From Segetibacter sp. (GTDB lineage Bacteria > Bacteroidota > Bacteroidia > Chitinophagales > Chitinophagaceae), in contig JAQBNN010000206.1 of NCBI GenBank assembly GCA_028288505.1, forward strand, positions 1 through 38,162: DNA of 38,162 bases, read 5' to 3'. Shown here in pieces: positions 24,342 to 33,528 of this stretch. How positions within the stretch are numbered: position 1 is the first letter of the stretch; each line of letters begins with the position of its first letter. A program made the translations under genes and the position numbers. Below the pieces are notes generated by a model. That model was not told the DNA's origin and made no database searches. It was given only the letters and a program-made list of their open reading frames with translations.

Positions 24342-25157
24342 TTAAGCCTTAATACGATCTAGAAGTTCTATGAAATAAGCAGGTGCTTTAATTAACCTGC
24401 TTCCGTACCAGCTAAACATTTCACCATCTACCAGTAAAATTTTTGTGCCTGGCAACTGGGCCTGAAGTTCTAGAAGATGTTTTTCTTTAAAAGGGTAGGG
24501 TTCGGAAGAGAGGAGTAGGAGCTCGCAATTGCTTGCTGCAATTTGATCGATAGTAATTTCAGGATACCTCCGCTGATCAGAAAAGATATTATTGAACCCG
24601 CACCTTTGCAGCATGTTGTGAATAAAGGTATCATCACCAACAGTCATGTAAGGTTCTCGCCAAATAAGGTAAGCGGTGTTTGGTGATTGAAGGATTGAAG
24701 GATTAAAGTACTGGAGAGTTGAAGAATTGGAAGGAGAATACTTGTTATTTAAGTTTTCTAATTTTTTAAAGCCTTGTTCAATTTGGGCCACTATCTCTTT
24801 GGCTTTGTCTTCTTTGTTTACGAGCTTTCCAACCTGCTCAATCATTTGTATCGCTTCTTCTAGTGTTGCAATATCAGAAACATAAACGGGTGCCATTGTT
24901 TGTAAAGCTTCTACCTGTTCTTTTACGTTCTCTTCTTTGTTTGCAAGAATTAGAGTTGAATTGAGTGAACGTACTTTTTCAATATCTACTGTTTTGGTGC
25001 CGCCGATTCTTGTTTTTGTTCTGAACCATCCGTTCGGGTGGATGCAAAATTTGGTGATGCCTACAACTTCGTCAGTTAAGCCTAAATCGTATAATAACTC
25101 TGTTTGTGAGGGGACGAGGGAGATGAGGCGGGGAAATGCTGCATTTGTCTGATACAT
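24342..25157 (-). CDS. BtuF-like helical-backbone metal-receptor protein without signal peptide
   Basis: 271 residues from ATG 25157 (MYQTNAAFPRLISLVPSQTE). A TTG at 25184 would add nine residues, so I reject it. The fold matches periplasmic cobalamin/siderophore receptors: RLISLVPSQTELLYDLGL, TDEVVGITKFC, VRSLNSTLILANKEEN, a long central helix, then VGDDTFIHNMLQRCGF and a C-terminal second domain. No signal peptide is visible, so it may work inside the cell or be an atypical lipid-free receptor; ligand unknown. Residues 140-160 (SPSNSSTLQYFNPSILQSPN) look like an inserted low-G repeat (24681-24740) lengthening a linker. It is followed after 31 nt by the kinase-like gene. Confidence 0.75.
   Translation of the reverse strand: MYQTNAAFPRLISLVPSQTELLYDLGLTDEVVGITKFCIHPNGWFRTKTRIGGTKTVDIEKVRSLNSTLILANKEENVKEQVEALQTMAPVYVSDIATLEEAIQMIEQVGKLVNKEDKAKEIVAQIEQGFKKLENLNNKYSPSNSSTLQYFNPSILQSPNTAYLIWREPYMTVGDDTFIHNMLQRCGFNNIFSDQRRYPEITIDQIAASNCELLLLSSEPYPFKEKHLLELQAQLPGTKILLVDGEMFSWYGSRLIKAPAYFIELLDRIKA
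24681..24740 (-). repeat. Low-G in-frame repeat insert in the BtuF-like gene
   Basis: Minus strand is nearly G-free, built from AATTCTTCAACTCTCC and CTTTAATCCTTCAATCC-like units. It keeps the frame and encodes NSSTLQYFNPSILQ. Confidence 0.55.
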
Positions 25158-25196
25158 GGACAAAATCGAGGTTAAGTTGTTCAATTACTTGATGCA

Positions 25197-25232
25197 GTAC
25201 AAGAGTGCGACGCAACCAAAGTAATATAGTAC
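25197..25232 (-). repeat. Dispersed intergenic repeat, copy 12 (type A, exact core)
   Basis: Exact core on the minus strand (25215-25197); accessory ATATAGTAC at 25224-25232. Only 40 bp upstream of the BtuF-like start. Confidence 0.87.
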
Positions 25233-25252
25233 TACAAAGGCTAGGTTCATAA

Positions 25253-25280
25253 AAAAAGCATAACCACTGCTATGCTTTTT
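25253..25280 (-). terminator. Terminator after the cystathionine beta-synthase-type gene
   Basis: Stem AAAAAGCATA (25253-25262) / TATGCTTTTT (25271-25280), 8-nt loop, T-run on both strands. Confidence 0.8.
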
Positions 25281-25297
25281 AAAAATTGTCAGGTATT

Positions 25298-26656
25298 CTA
25301 CTTGGCCAGGCTCTGTATCACATCGTATTTAGTAAGAATATGGAAATCTCCCGTAGTCTCATCTTTTGCTAACACCGCACCATTTTCTTTGTTGATCATA
25401 CCGCCTAACTTTTCAACAGGCGTGTCGAACGATACAACAGGATACATTGCCTCCATCACATCTTTTACCGGTTGGTTTTTTATTTCGGGGTTGCTTACGA
25501 TCTTTCTAAATAAACCACCTTCACTTATCGATCCGATGACACCTTCTCCATTCATTACCGGGATGTGTTCTATGTCGTACTTCTTCATTAAGTCTATCGC
25601 TTCGGCAACTGTGTTTTCTGGTTCAATTGTTACAAGCCTTTTCGTAGATCGTGCCTTCACAATATCCTTGAATGTTTTCACTTCAAGAAAGCCGCGTTCC
25701 ATCATCCACTGGTCGTTGTACAACTTCGCCACGTAACGACTTCCATGGTCGTTAAAAATCACAACCACCAGGTCGTCTTTCTTTAGTTGATCCTTTAATT
25801 GTAGAAGTCCTTTTATGGCTGTGCCTGCGCTGTAGCCTACAAAAATGCCTTCCTCACGCGATATACGGCGAGCCATAATAGCACCGTCTTTGTCCGTCAC
25901 CTGTTCGAAGAGGTCGATCAAACTCATGTCGTAATTCTTCGGAACAAAATCTTCCCCAATGCCTTCCGTAAAATAGGGGTATACTTCATTGGGATCAAGC
26001 TCACCGGTTTCGTGGTATTTTTTTAAGAGAGAACCAAACACATCAATAGCCCAAACTTTTATAGCAGGTTTTTTTTCTTTCAGGTATTTTCCAAGGCCTG
26101 CGACGGTGCCGCCTGTGCCTGTAGCTACAACAAGGTGAGTTATCTTTCCTTCGGTCTGTTCCCATATTTCGGGGCCGGTAGTTTCGTAATGTGCCTGCCT
26201 GTTTGCAAGATTATCATACTGGTTCATATGATAAGAGTTCGGGATCTCTTTAGCTAATCTTGCAGCAACTGAATAATAACTGCGGGGATCTTTAGGCTCC
26301 ACGTTGGTTGGGCACACTATTACTTCGGCACCTACAGCTTTCAGAATATCTGCTTTCTCTTTCGACTGCTTATCGGTAGTAACGAATATACATTTGTAGC
26401 CTTTTACAACTGCTGCAAGCGCAAGGCCCATTCCTGTATTTCCACTAGTGCCTTCTATAATTATTCCACCAGGTTTTATTTTTCCTTCCTGTTCAGCAAC
26501 TTCGAGCATTTTAAGCGCCATTCTGTCCTTCATTGAATTGCCAGGATTAAAGTATTCTACTTTAGCCAAAACAGTACAAGGCAATTCTTTTGTAACGCTA
26601 TTCAATTTAATCAGTGGAGTTTCACCTATCGTTTCAAGAATATTATTTAACCACAT
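25298..26656 (-). CDS. Cystathionine beta-synthase-type PLP enzyme with CBS domains
   Basis: 452 residues from ATG 26656 (MWLNNILETIGETPLIKLN). An upstream start at 26707 adds 17 residues and crosses the -7 box, so I reject it. The fold-II PLP domain carries K43 in NPGNSMKDR and the phosphate loop GTSGNTG (69-75). The AAVVKGYKCIFV and SAGTAIKG segments follow. The C-terminal 110 residues form paired CBS domains (ITIEPENTVAEAIDLMKKYDIEHIPV, then MEAMYPVVSFDTPVEKL). It would make cystathionine from serine and homocysteine, or cysteine from O-acetylserine; the regulatory CBS pair favours the first. Confidence 0.88.
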   Translation of the reverse strand: MWLNNILETIGETPLIKLNSVTKELPCTVLAKVEYFNPGNSMKDRMALKMLEVAEQEGKIKPGGIIIEGTSGNTGMGLALAAVVKGYKCIFVTTDKQSKEKADILKAVGAEVIVCPTNVEPKDPRSYYSVAARLAKEIPNSYHMNQYDNLANRQAHYETTGPEIWEQTEGKITHLVVATGTGGTVAGLGKYLKEKKPAIKVWAIDVFGSLLKKYHETGELDPNEVYPYFTEGIGEDFVPKNYDMSLIDLFEQVTDKDGAIMARRISREEGIFVGYSAGTAIKGLLQLKDQLKKDDLVVVIFNDHGSRYVAKLYNDQWMMERGFLEVKTFKDIVKARSTKRLVTIEPENTVAEAIDLMKKYDIEHIPVMNGEGVIGSISEGGLFRKIVSNPEIKNQPVKDVMEAMYPVVSFDTPVEKLGGMINKENGAVLAKDETTGDFHILTKYDVIQSLAK

Positions 26657-26674
26657 AACACGCAATAATTTGGG

Positions 26675-26682
26675 CAAATGTA
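26675..26682 (-). promoter_or_regulatory. -7 box (TACATTTG) of the CBS-type gene
   Basis: Minus-strand TACATTTG 18 nt before ATG 26656. It supports this start. No good -33 TTG. Confidence 0.45.
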
Positions 26683-26774
26683 GTGAAACCGCCTGCTTAT
26701 TACGCACGAACGCTATTCCTGAATTAGGTTGTTTTGCTTTAAAGTGGTGTTACAAGCAGCGGGCTTCGTGGCAA

Positions 26775-26798
26775 CATCGTTGTGTCACTCACTTGTAC
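26775..26798 (+). repeat. Dispersed intergenic repeat, copy 13 (type B, exact core)
   Basis: CATCG then exact TTGTGTCACTCACTTGTAC (26780-26798). Its flanks (AACATCG, TTAAGCAGC) match copy 9. Confidence 0.87.
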
Positions 26799-26847
26799 TT
26801 ACATATTTTTAAGCAGCAGCAGGTATAACAGCAAGGCATATTTCGCC

Positions 26848-27093
26848 TTAAGTTGCCTGGTAAATATTGCGGTGAGATCGAGGTATAAAGCTTAAAATTC
26901 CCTTCTTCCTTTTCCGGGGAGGAGGTGTTATTAAACTAACACCTTCAGAGGCTAAAAGTTTTGCCGGCATCCACTCTGCTAATCCATCAAACCAAATTTT
27001 ATCGGTAGATTTTAGGCCTTTTTCTTTCAGTATTTCGAGGGAATATGGACCTCTCAAATATTTTTCGTGTTTTAGAATATATATTTTGTTCAT
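26848..27093 (-). CDS. Stand-alone GYF_2 (DUF4339) domain protein
   Basis: 81 residues. Residues 1-52 form a GYF_2 domain: IYILKHEKYLRGPYSLEILKE, then STDKIWFDGLAEWMPAKLL, with the GP-SLE and WxxGLxxW residues of the family. These domains usually sit at the N-terminus of membrane or signalling proteins and bind proline-rich or other peptides. Here it stands alone with a short basic tail (PPPRKRKKG, then IPRSHRN). No membrane segment. Partner unknown. It is 91 nt after the S41 protease gene on the same strand and may share its transcript. Confidence 0.8.
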   Translation of the reverse strand: MNKIYILKHEKYLRGPYSLEILKEKGLKSTDKIWFDGLAEWMPAKLLASEGVSLITPPPRKRKKGILSFIPRSHRNIYQAT

Positions 27094-27183
27094 TAGTTTT
27101 AGGTTGAGACACCTAATATACTAATTAATTCTAATGCAATAAAGCTTATATATTATTAAATTATTTTAATTGACTTGCTGCTA

Positions 27184-28770
27184 TTATTTGACGATCTCAA
27201 GTGCTTTTTGTACAAAAGGATCTGTTTTATTTAGTAGTTCGTAGTAGCCCTCGTACCGCCATTTTTGTCTTGCCAGCAATGCCGGTAATCGCCTTACAAT
27301 ATCCGCCTTGTCTTTCTGTGAAATGTTATTAAGATTAATTGTATCCTTGGCTGCAAAGTTTACCAGGGCATCCCACTCTGTATTTCCTGGCTTAAAGAAT
27401 GCACCTAGTTCTGTGGCAGATTTATATTTTGCCAGTTCAGGTTCATGCTGTATGTAATAGGTATAAACGAAATTGGTAAGGGTTCCTTTCATAAAAAGCT
27501 TAATCGTCTCTTTTCCCATGCTTGCGGTGTCAAAAGGTACATATACATCTGGGGTAATGCCTCCTCCACCATAAACTAATCTTCCCGTGGGTGTTTTAAA
27601 AGCGTGGCCTGTTTTCTTTGTCGTGTCACCCTTTAGTACTTCTCCATTTTGAAACCGGGTTGTTACTTCCTCCTGGTATTTTTCATATCCGCCCTTATAA
27701 TTTTTCTGGATGTTCCTTCCCAAAGGAGTGTAATACCTGGCTACAGTTAATCGCAAAGCAGAACCGTCGCTTAAGGAAAACTGTTCTTGCACAAGTCCTT
27801 TTCCAAAACTTCTGCGACCTACAATTGTTGCTCTGTCCCAATCTTGCAAAGCACCTGCTAAAACTTCGCTTGCACTGGCAGAGCTTTCATCAATCAATAA
27901 AACTACTTCGCCTTTTTCAAACAACCCATCCCGCTTGCAGCGGTATTCAGTTTTTGGAACTTTAGCGCCTTCCGTGTAAACGATCATTTTATTTTCATCC
28001 AAAAATTCATCCGCTATATTAACTGCCTGGCTTAATAAACCTCCGCCATTACCTCTTAAGTCGAGTATAAGTTTTCCAATCTTTTTGGCCTGCAACTTCT
28101 CCAACGACATCATGAACTCACGGTAAGTAGTTTCAGAAAAACGGTTAATATGAATGAACCCTGTATTGTCGTTAATCTTATAAGAAGCGTCAACCGACGG
28201 AACGGGTATTGTTCCTCTTGTGATGGTGATAGGTATTTGTTGTTGCTTACGTAGTACGGTTACTTTTACCGCACTGCCTTCATCACCCCTCAGTAATTTT
28301 CTTACATGATCAGTTTTTATTTTATTTCCAGCAATGGGGATTGTGTCGTTTACTTTAATGATCTTATCCCCTACTTTAATACCGGCTTTATCACTTGGTC
28401 CTCCTGGTAAAACAGTTAATACGTGTACGGTATCGTAATACATTTGGAATTCTACACCTATGCCACTAAAGTTCCCTCTTAGTTCATCATTAACCGTCGA
28501 GAGATCACTTGCAGGAATATAGACACTATGCGGATCGAGGTTGTGTAATAAGTTTTGAATGGCTTTATCCTGTAATGAATCTAACCCCACCTCATCTACA
28601 TACCTCATTTTTATCAGGTCAATCACCTCTTGTGCACTACTTCTGCTACGGCTTGCAAAAAAACCAGGCATCGCCGTGTTCTCCCGAAGTTTGTATCCAA
28701 CTACCATTCCAAGTACCATTATTATCGCAAATAAGAAAGGAAGCCAAACTTGTAATTTTCTATTACCCAT
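27184..28770 (-). CDS. S41-family C-terminal processing protease (CtpA-like)
   Basis: 528 residues. An N-terminal membrane anchor (about 9-26) puts the rest in the periplasm. A PDZ domain spans about 100-180 (GIGVEFQMY, GPSDKAGIKVGDKIIKVN). The S41 catalytic part has LILDLRGNGGG (235-244), S299 in DESSASASEVLAGALQD, and K324 in RRSFGKGLVQ, at the 25-residue spacing of the Ser/Lys dyad in Prc/CtpA. These enzymes trim or degrade envelope proteins from their C-termini. The C-terminal 130 residues (after ARYYTPLGRNIQ) are the usual Bacteroidota extension. Substrate unknown. Confidence 0.93.
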   Translation of the reverse strand: MGNRKLQVWLPFLFAIIMVLGMVVGYKLRENTAMPGFFASRSRSSAQEVIDLIKMRYVDEVGLDSLQDKAIQNLLHNLDPHSVYIPASDLSTVNDELRGNFSGIGVEFQMYYDTVHVLTVLPGGPSDKAGIKVGDKIIKVNDTIPIAGNKIKTDHVRKLLRGDEGSAVKVTVLRKQQQIPITITRGTIPVPSVDASYKINDNTGFIHINRFSETTYREFMMSLEKLQAKKIGKLILDLRGNGGGLLSQAVNIADEFLDENKMIVYTEGAKVPKTEYRCKRDGLFEKGEVVLLIDESSASASEVLAGALQDWDRATIVGRRSFGKGLVQEQFSLSDGSALRLTVARYYTPLGRNIQKNYKGGYEKYQEEVTTRFQNGEVLKGDTTKKTGHAFKTPTGRLVYGGGGITPDVYVPFDTASMGKETIKLFMKGTLTNFVYTYYIQHEPELAKYKSATELGAFFKPGNTEWDALVNFAAKDTINLNNISQKDKADIVRRLPALLARQKWRYEGYYELLNKTDPFVQKALEIVK

Positions 28771-28863
28771 ACTTTTATCAAAACTTATAATCTGCGAATT
28801 TCAAGATTTAAAACGAATAAAAACGGAAAGCACAATTATTAACCCCACTTTTTGGTGAATAGC

Positions 28864-28871
28864 TACATTTG
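28864..28871 (+). promoter_or_regulatory. -7 box (TACATTTG) of hutU
   Basis: TACATTTG 20 nt before the hutU ATG; no clear -33 element. The region is shared with the divergent protease gene. Confidence 0.45.
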
Positions 28872-28891
28872 TTAACCTAAACGATTGCACT

Positions 28892-30574
28892 ATGAATTCA
28901 GTAGTTAAACAATACGATGCCGTAAAATATAAGACCCCGACAGGGCCCACATTAAGTTGTAAAGGATGGATACAGGAAGCAGCTTTAAGGATGCTTTTAA
29001 ACAATCTTGATCCTGCTGTTGCCGAGCGTCCTGATGATCTAATTGTTTATGGAGGCCGTGGTAAGGCCGCACGCAATTTTGAATGTCTTGACCTGATTAT
29101 AAAAAGCTTGAAGGATTTAGAGAATGATGAAACGCTACTCATTCAAAGTGGTAAGCCTGTAGGAATTATGCGCACACATAAAGCCGCTCCACGTGTCTTA
29201 ATTTCAAACTCGCAACTTGTTCCTAATTGGGCCAACTGGAAACACTTTACAGAACTTGAGCAAAAAGGTTTGATGATGTACGGCCAGATGACTGCAGGCA
29301 GCTGGATTTACATTGGCTCGCAGGGAATTGTACAAGGCACTTATGAAACTTTTGCTGCTGTTGCCGATAAGCACTTCAATGGTTCCTTAAAAGGAACCCT
29401 AACAGTAACTGCAGGTCTTGGTGGCATGGGCGGCGCTCAACCTTTAGCCGTTACCATGAACAACGGTGTCTGCCTGGTTGCAGAAGTAGAAGAGTGGAGG
29501 ATAGATAAAAGATTAGAAACAAAATACCTCGATGTAAAATTTATAGATCTTGACGATGCAATAAATCGTGCTCTCGAAGCAAAGGCAAACAAAGAAACGC
29601 TAAGCATCGGTGTTCTTTCCAATGCAGTACAGCTCCTGCAAAAACTAATTGAAAGAAACATACGGGTGGATGTTCTTACTGACCAAACAAGTGCCCACGA
29701 CCCTTTAATTGGTTATGTGCCCCATACATTAAGTAACCAGCAGGCCAATGTTTTAAGGCAGGAAGATCCCGATGCATATATTGAAAGAGCTTACGAAAGT
29801 ATGCGCCTTCACGTTGAATTGATGCTCCAGTTACAAAGCATTGGTACCATAACTTTTGATTATGGCAATAACATTCGTGCAAGAGCAAAGGAGCATGGAC
29901 TTGAAAATGCTTTTGACTTTCCCGGGTTTGTGCCTGCTTACATTCGACCGCTTTTTTGCGAAGGCAAAGGACCTTTCAGGTGGGCAGCTTTAAGTGGCGA
30001 TCCTAACGATATTGCTGTAACAGATAAACTAATCATGAACCTCTTTCCCGAAAATAAAAGTATGATCCGTTGGATGAAGATGGCAAAGGAAAGAATTGCC
30101 TTCCAGGGTTTGCCGGCACGCATTTGCTGGCTCGGCCAGGGAGAACGCGAAAAGGCCGGCCTTGCATTTAATGAACTTGTAAAAACAGGTAAAGTACAAG
30201 CCCCAATTGTTATCGGTCGCGATCATTTAGACACCGGTTCTGTTGCATCGCCCAACCGCGAAACGGAAGCAATGTTGGACGGTTCTGATGCCGTTGCCGA
30301 TTGGCCTGTTTTAAATGCTTTGCTAAGTACGGCCGGCGGCGCAAGTTGGGTAAGCCTTCACCATGGCGGCGGCGTTGGTATGGGTTACAGTATACACGCG
30401 GGGATGGTTATAGTTGCTGACGGTACTGATGATGCCGCTGCAAGATTAGGCCGTGTGCTAAGAAACGATCCAGGCCTTGGCGTAATAAGACATGCTGATG
30501 CAGGTTACGAGGTAGCAAAAGAAACGGCACACATCCACAAACTCGATTTGAATGGCCGGTTGAGTAACCAGTAA
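28892..30574 (+). CDS. hutU: Urocanate hydratase
   Basis: 560 residues, usual for HutU. Typical segments: [12 protein letters not shown] (about 53-64), [25 protein letters not shown] (about 144-156), [13 protein letters not shown] (NAD-binding glycines), then [12 protein letters not shown] and [17 protein letters not shown] near the active site, and [11 protein letters not shown] (about 490-500). It converts urocanate to 4-imidazolone-5-propionate using tightly bound NAD in histidine degradation. The next enzyme, hutI, is in the window but separated by the trehalose gene. hutH is not seen here. Confidence 0.97.
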   Translation: MNSVVKQYDAVKYKTPTGPTLSCKGWIQEAALRMLLNNLDPAVAERPDDLIVYGGRGKAARNFECLDLIIKSLKDLENDETLLIQSGKPVGIMRTHKAAPRVLISNSQLVPNWANWKHFTELEQKGLMMYGQMTAGSWIYIGSQGIVQGTYETFAAVADKHFNGSLKGTLTVTAGLGGMGGAQPLAVTMNNGVCLVAEVEEWRIDKRLETKYLDVKFIDLDDAINRALEAKANKETLSIGVLSNAVQLLQKLIERNIRVDVLTDQTSAHDPLIGYVPHTLSNQQANVLRQEDPDAYIERAYESMRLHVELMLQLQSIGTITFDYGNNIRARAKEHGLENAFDFPGFVPAYIRPLFCEGKGPFRWAALSGDPNDIAVTDKLIMNLFPENKSMIRWMKMAKERIAFQGLPARICWLGQGEREKAGLAFNELVKTGKVQAPIVIGRDHLDTGSVASPNRETEAMLDGSDAVADWPVLNALLSTAGGASWVSLHHGGGVGMGYSIHAGMVIVADGTDDAAARLGRVLRNDPGLGVIRHADAGYEVAKETAHIHKLDLNGRLSNQ

Positions 30575-30706
30575 GTTTTACTTGAGAATAATTTTCCCTA
30601 CTTGCAGTCTGCATAACAAAGTTTTCAATAAATGAAACAATTGTTTTTATAAAAGATATATTAGAATATTCTCCCGTTATTATTGATCTTATTGTCCGGA
30701 GTTTAG

Positions 30707-30743
30707 TGCTATTATTTAGCATTGTTGCGTCGCACTCTTGTAC
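30707..30743 (+). repeat. Dispersed intergenic repeat, copy 14 (type A, exact core)
   Basis: GTGCTATTATTTAGCATTG, then exact TTGCGTCGCACTCTTGTAC ending at 30743. First member of an inverted pair with copy 15. Confidence 0.87.
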
Positions 30744-30860
30744 TTTTGTCCTTCTACTCAACCCGTTACTTATTGAAACTATAACATCAAATTGGAGTGT
30801 AGCGGGGGTATTTAAGTGATATTTGCACGGTTGCTATTTATAGTTAAGGCCGCCCGGGCT

Positions 30861-30895
30861 CAACAGTATTAATACAGTTGAAGAGTGCGACGCAA
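30861..30895 (-). repeat. Dispersed intergenic repeat, copy 15 (A-prime)
   Basis: Minus strand TTGCGTCGCACTCTT then CAACTGTATTAATACTG. The 10-bp palindrome GTATTAATAC takes the accessory position. Confidence 0.78.
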
Positions 30896-31016
30896 CAGGA
30901 GCATAATCATTGTATAGACGCTCGGTACATAAAAACATTTCTGCTATTTTTTGCGGCTACAAAAATTGTAACGGCTTAGTTTTTGAAAATTTCTTTGGTC
31001 TGTTTAACCATATTAC

Positions 31017-33257
31017 ATGAAGCGATTAATTATTATATCGAACCGTTTGCCTTTTTCATTAGATACAAGTGGAGATGAAGTGGCGATAAGGCAAAGTTCG
31101 GGTGGACTAGTGTCGGCACTAAAAGGATATTTTGAACAAAACAATAACGATAAGGCGGGTTTTGACAAAAAGATTTGGGTAGGCAGTTGCGATTTTTCGC
31201 AGGAAGACTGGGAGCTTTACAAGGATAAATTACACGGTGAAGACTTTGATATAGAACCTGTTTTTATTGATCCTGATACCTATAGCAAATATTACAACGG
31301 CTTCTCAAACTCAACACTGTGGCCGCTTTTTCATTATTTTCCTTCGCTTACACAATACAATAAAGACCAGTTTGATGCTTACTATAAAGCCAACAGGATC
31401 TTCGCCGAAAAGATAACATCGATAATGCAACCAGGTGATGTTATTTGGGTACACGACTACCAATTAATGATAGTTCCATCAATGGTTCGTAAAAAGAATC
31501 CTGATGCGGTTATAGGTTTTTTCTTACATATTCCATTTCCTTCTTACGAGGTTTGCCGCCTGTTGCCAAGAGAGTGGAAGCGTATAATATTAGAAGGCTT
31601 ACTAGGCGCCGAACTGGTAGGTTTTCATACATATGATTATGCACAGTATTTTATACAGACTGCAAAAATGGTACTAGGCATCGATACACAATACAACTCG
31701 TTGCAGCATTACAACCGAACCGTTAAAGCCGATCTTTTTCCCATAGGTATTGATTACAATAAGTTTCAAAATGCATTGGCTAACCCCGATGTTATTTCTT
31801 ACCGCCAGGAATTGAAAAAGAATTTTGGGGATAAGAAAATTATTTTTTCTGTTGATCGGCTCGATTATACAAAGGGATTGAACTATCGATTGGATGGTTA
31901 TGAAAATTTTTTAGAGCGTTACCCCGAATGGAAAGAGAAGGTGGTTTTTATTTTTAATATCATCCCCAGCCGCGACAGTATCCCTACTTACAACGAAAGA
32001 AAAAGGATGATAGAGGAGAAGGTGAGCAGGATAAATGGAAAGTTCTCAACTATACAGTGGCAGCCATTAATATACCGTTACAACCACCTACATTTCAATG
32101 AACTTTGCGGATTATACCAGGCTGCAAACATTGCCTTAATAACGCCCCTGAGAGATGGTATGAATTTGGTTGCAAAGGAATTCGTCGCCAGTAGTTTTGA
32201 AGGAGGCGTACTTATTTTAAGCGAGTTAACTGGTGCTGCCAGTGAACTAAACGAAGCTTGTCTTGTAAACCCAACTGACACAGAAGAGATGGCTGATGCT
32301 ATTGCAGGCGCACTGTCGATGCCCCAACAAGAGCAACAAGACAGGATGAAGGTGATGCAAAAACGCTTGTCGGATTACAATGTGGTCAATTGGGTAGAAG
32401 ACTTCCTTGACCAGTTGACGAACGTAAAAAAAGAGCAAGACAGATTAAAGATGAAGCTATTAGATTCTAAACATATTGAGGACATCCGCCGGGATTTTGT
32501 AAAGGCAGAAAAGCGTTGCATCCTGCTCGACTATGATGGAACACTTGCACCTTTTACACGCATGCCCTCACAAGCAAAGCCTGAGGAGAGCTTACTGCGA
32601 TTTTTAGAAAACATAACGGGCGACAATCAAAACGAAGTAGTAATTATTAGTGGCAGAGATGCGGAGACTTTAGATAAATGGCTAGGTCATTTAAACCTCA
32701 ACTTTGTTGCTGAGCATGGGGCATTCATAAAGTATAGAGGTGAAGATTGGCAATCGCAAATTGCTGTGCCCAACGATTGGAAAAATGAGATAAGGCCTTT
32801 GCTACAGGCATTTGTTACGCGTTGTGCAGGATCACTTATGGAAGAAAAACAAAACACCCTTACGTGGCATTATCGCAACACACATCCCGGTCTTGGTTTC
32901 ATTCGCTCACGTGAGTTATTGAATAACTTATCGCAGTTAACTGCCAATACACCTGTTCAGGTTATCGATGGAAACAAGGTTATTGAAGTGCGCTTAACTG
33001 GTATTGACAAGGGAATCACAGCTCTTAAAGTGCTCAATCAATACAAGCCCGATTTCACTTTATGCATTGGTGACGATACAACAGACGAGGACATGTTTAA
33101 GGCCCTCAACAATAATGCTTACACCATAAGAATTGGTAATCATGCCACTTCAGCCAACTACAATATTCTTTTACAAACAGATGTGTTGTCAGTGCTTAAA
33201 TCTATTTTACTGTCTGTCGAAAAATCTATGAAACAGGAGAGCTTGTTAAATGCGTGA
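31017..33257 (+). CDS. Trehalose-6-phosphate synthase/phosphatase fusion (OtsA-OtsB)
   Basis: 746 residues with two enzymes in one chain. OtsA part (about 1-480) begins IISNRLPFSLD and contains VWVHDYQLMIVP, GFFLHIPFPSYEV, SVDRLDYTKGLNYR and DGMNLVAKEF: a GT20 glycosyltransferase making trehalose-6-phosphate from UDP-glucose and glucose-6-phosphate. OtsB part (about 490-746) is a HAD phosphatase with DYDGTLAPF (about 505) as the nucleophile motif and IGDDTTDEDMF (about 684), releasing trehalose. Trehalose is a stress and compatible solute. It is placed between hutU and hutI, without an obvious metabolic link. Confidence 0.95.
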   Translation: MKRLIIISNRLPFSLDTSGDEVAIRQSSGGLVSALKGYFEQNNNDKAGFDKKIWVGSCDFSQEDWELYKDKLHGEDFDIEPVFIDPDTYSKYYNGFSNSTLWPLFHYFPSLTQYNKDQFDAYYKANRIFAEKITSIMQPGDVIWVHDYQLMIVPSMVRKKNPDAVIGFFLHIPFPSYEVCRLLPREWKRIILEGLLGAELVGFHTYDYAQYFIQTAKMVLGIDTQYNSLQHYNRTVKADLFPIGIDYNKFQNALANPDVISYRQELKKNFGDKKIIFSVDRLDYTKGLNYRLDGYENFLERYPEWKEKVVFIFNIIPSRDSIPTYNERKRMIEEKVSRINGKFSTIQWQPLIYRYNHLHFNELCGLYQAANIALITPLRDGMNLVAKEFVASSFEGGVLILSELTGAASELNEACLVNPTDTEEMADAIAGALSMPQQEQQDRMKVMQKRLSDYNVVNWVEDFLDQLTNVKKEQDRLKMKLLDSKHIEDIRRDFVKAEKRCILLDYDGTLAPFTRMPSQAKPEESLLRFLENITGDNQNEVVIISGRDAETLDKWLGHLNLNFVAEHGAFIKYRGEDWQSQIAVPNDWKNEIRPLLQAFVTRCAGSLMEEKQNTLTWHYRNTHPGLGFIRSRELLNNLSQLTANTPVQVIDGNKVIEVRLTGIDKGITALKVLNQYKPDFTLCIGDDTTDEDMFKALNNNAYTIRIGNHATSANYNILLQTDVLSVLKSILLSVEKSMKQESLLNA

Positions 33258-33324
33258 TGGTTCTTGATAGGCATTAATTATATTCTGTTATTTTTGGTAT
33301 TAAGCAGTGGTAACTATGGTTAAG

Positions 33325-33348
33325 CATCGTTGCGTCGCACTCTTGTAC
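33325..33348 (+). repeat. Dispersed intergenic repeat, copy 16 (type A, exact core)
   Basis: CATCG then exact TTGCGTCGCACTCTTGTAC (33330-33348). Between the trehalose gene and hutI. Confidence 0.87.
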
Positions 33349-33440
33349 ACTTGTATCGTTATTCAGCAAATGGCTGCTATGCCAGCTGTACTATTTAGTC
33401 GAAAGTTTTTAAGTACCATTGCCTTCAGTCTACCAAACAG

Positions 33441-33525
33441 CTAACCAACCAACAACAATAAAGAACTAATTAACCTATTAACCAATAACGAATCAACCTT
33501 TCAACAATCAACTAATCAACCACAC
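33441..33525 (+). repeat. Low-G A/C/T tract before hutI
   Basis: 85 nt with only two G's, made of AACCAAC, TTAACC and AATCAACC-like units, ending just before the hutI ATG. It looks like slippage-derived low-complexity DNA and would give an unstructured 5' leader. Similar units occur in the BtuF-like gene insert. Confidence 0.55.
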
Positions 33526-33528
33526 TGC

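Larger units (their letters stand above)
30575..31016. other. 442-base intergenic region with an inverted pair of repeat copies
   Basis: Holds repeat copies 14 and 15 facing each other, a palindrome AAACAATTGTTT near 30629, and no ORF or RNA gene I can support. No clear promoter for the trehalose gene. Confidence 0.5.
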
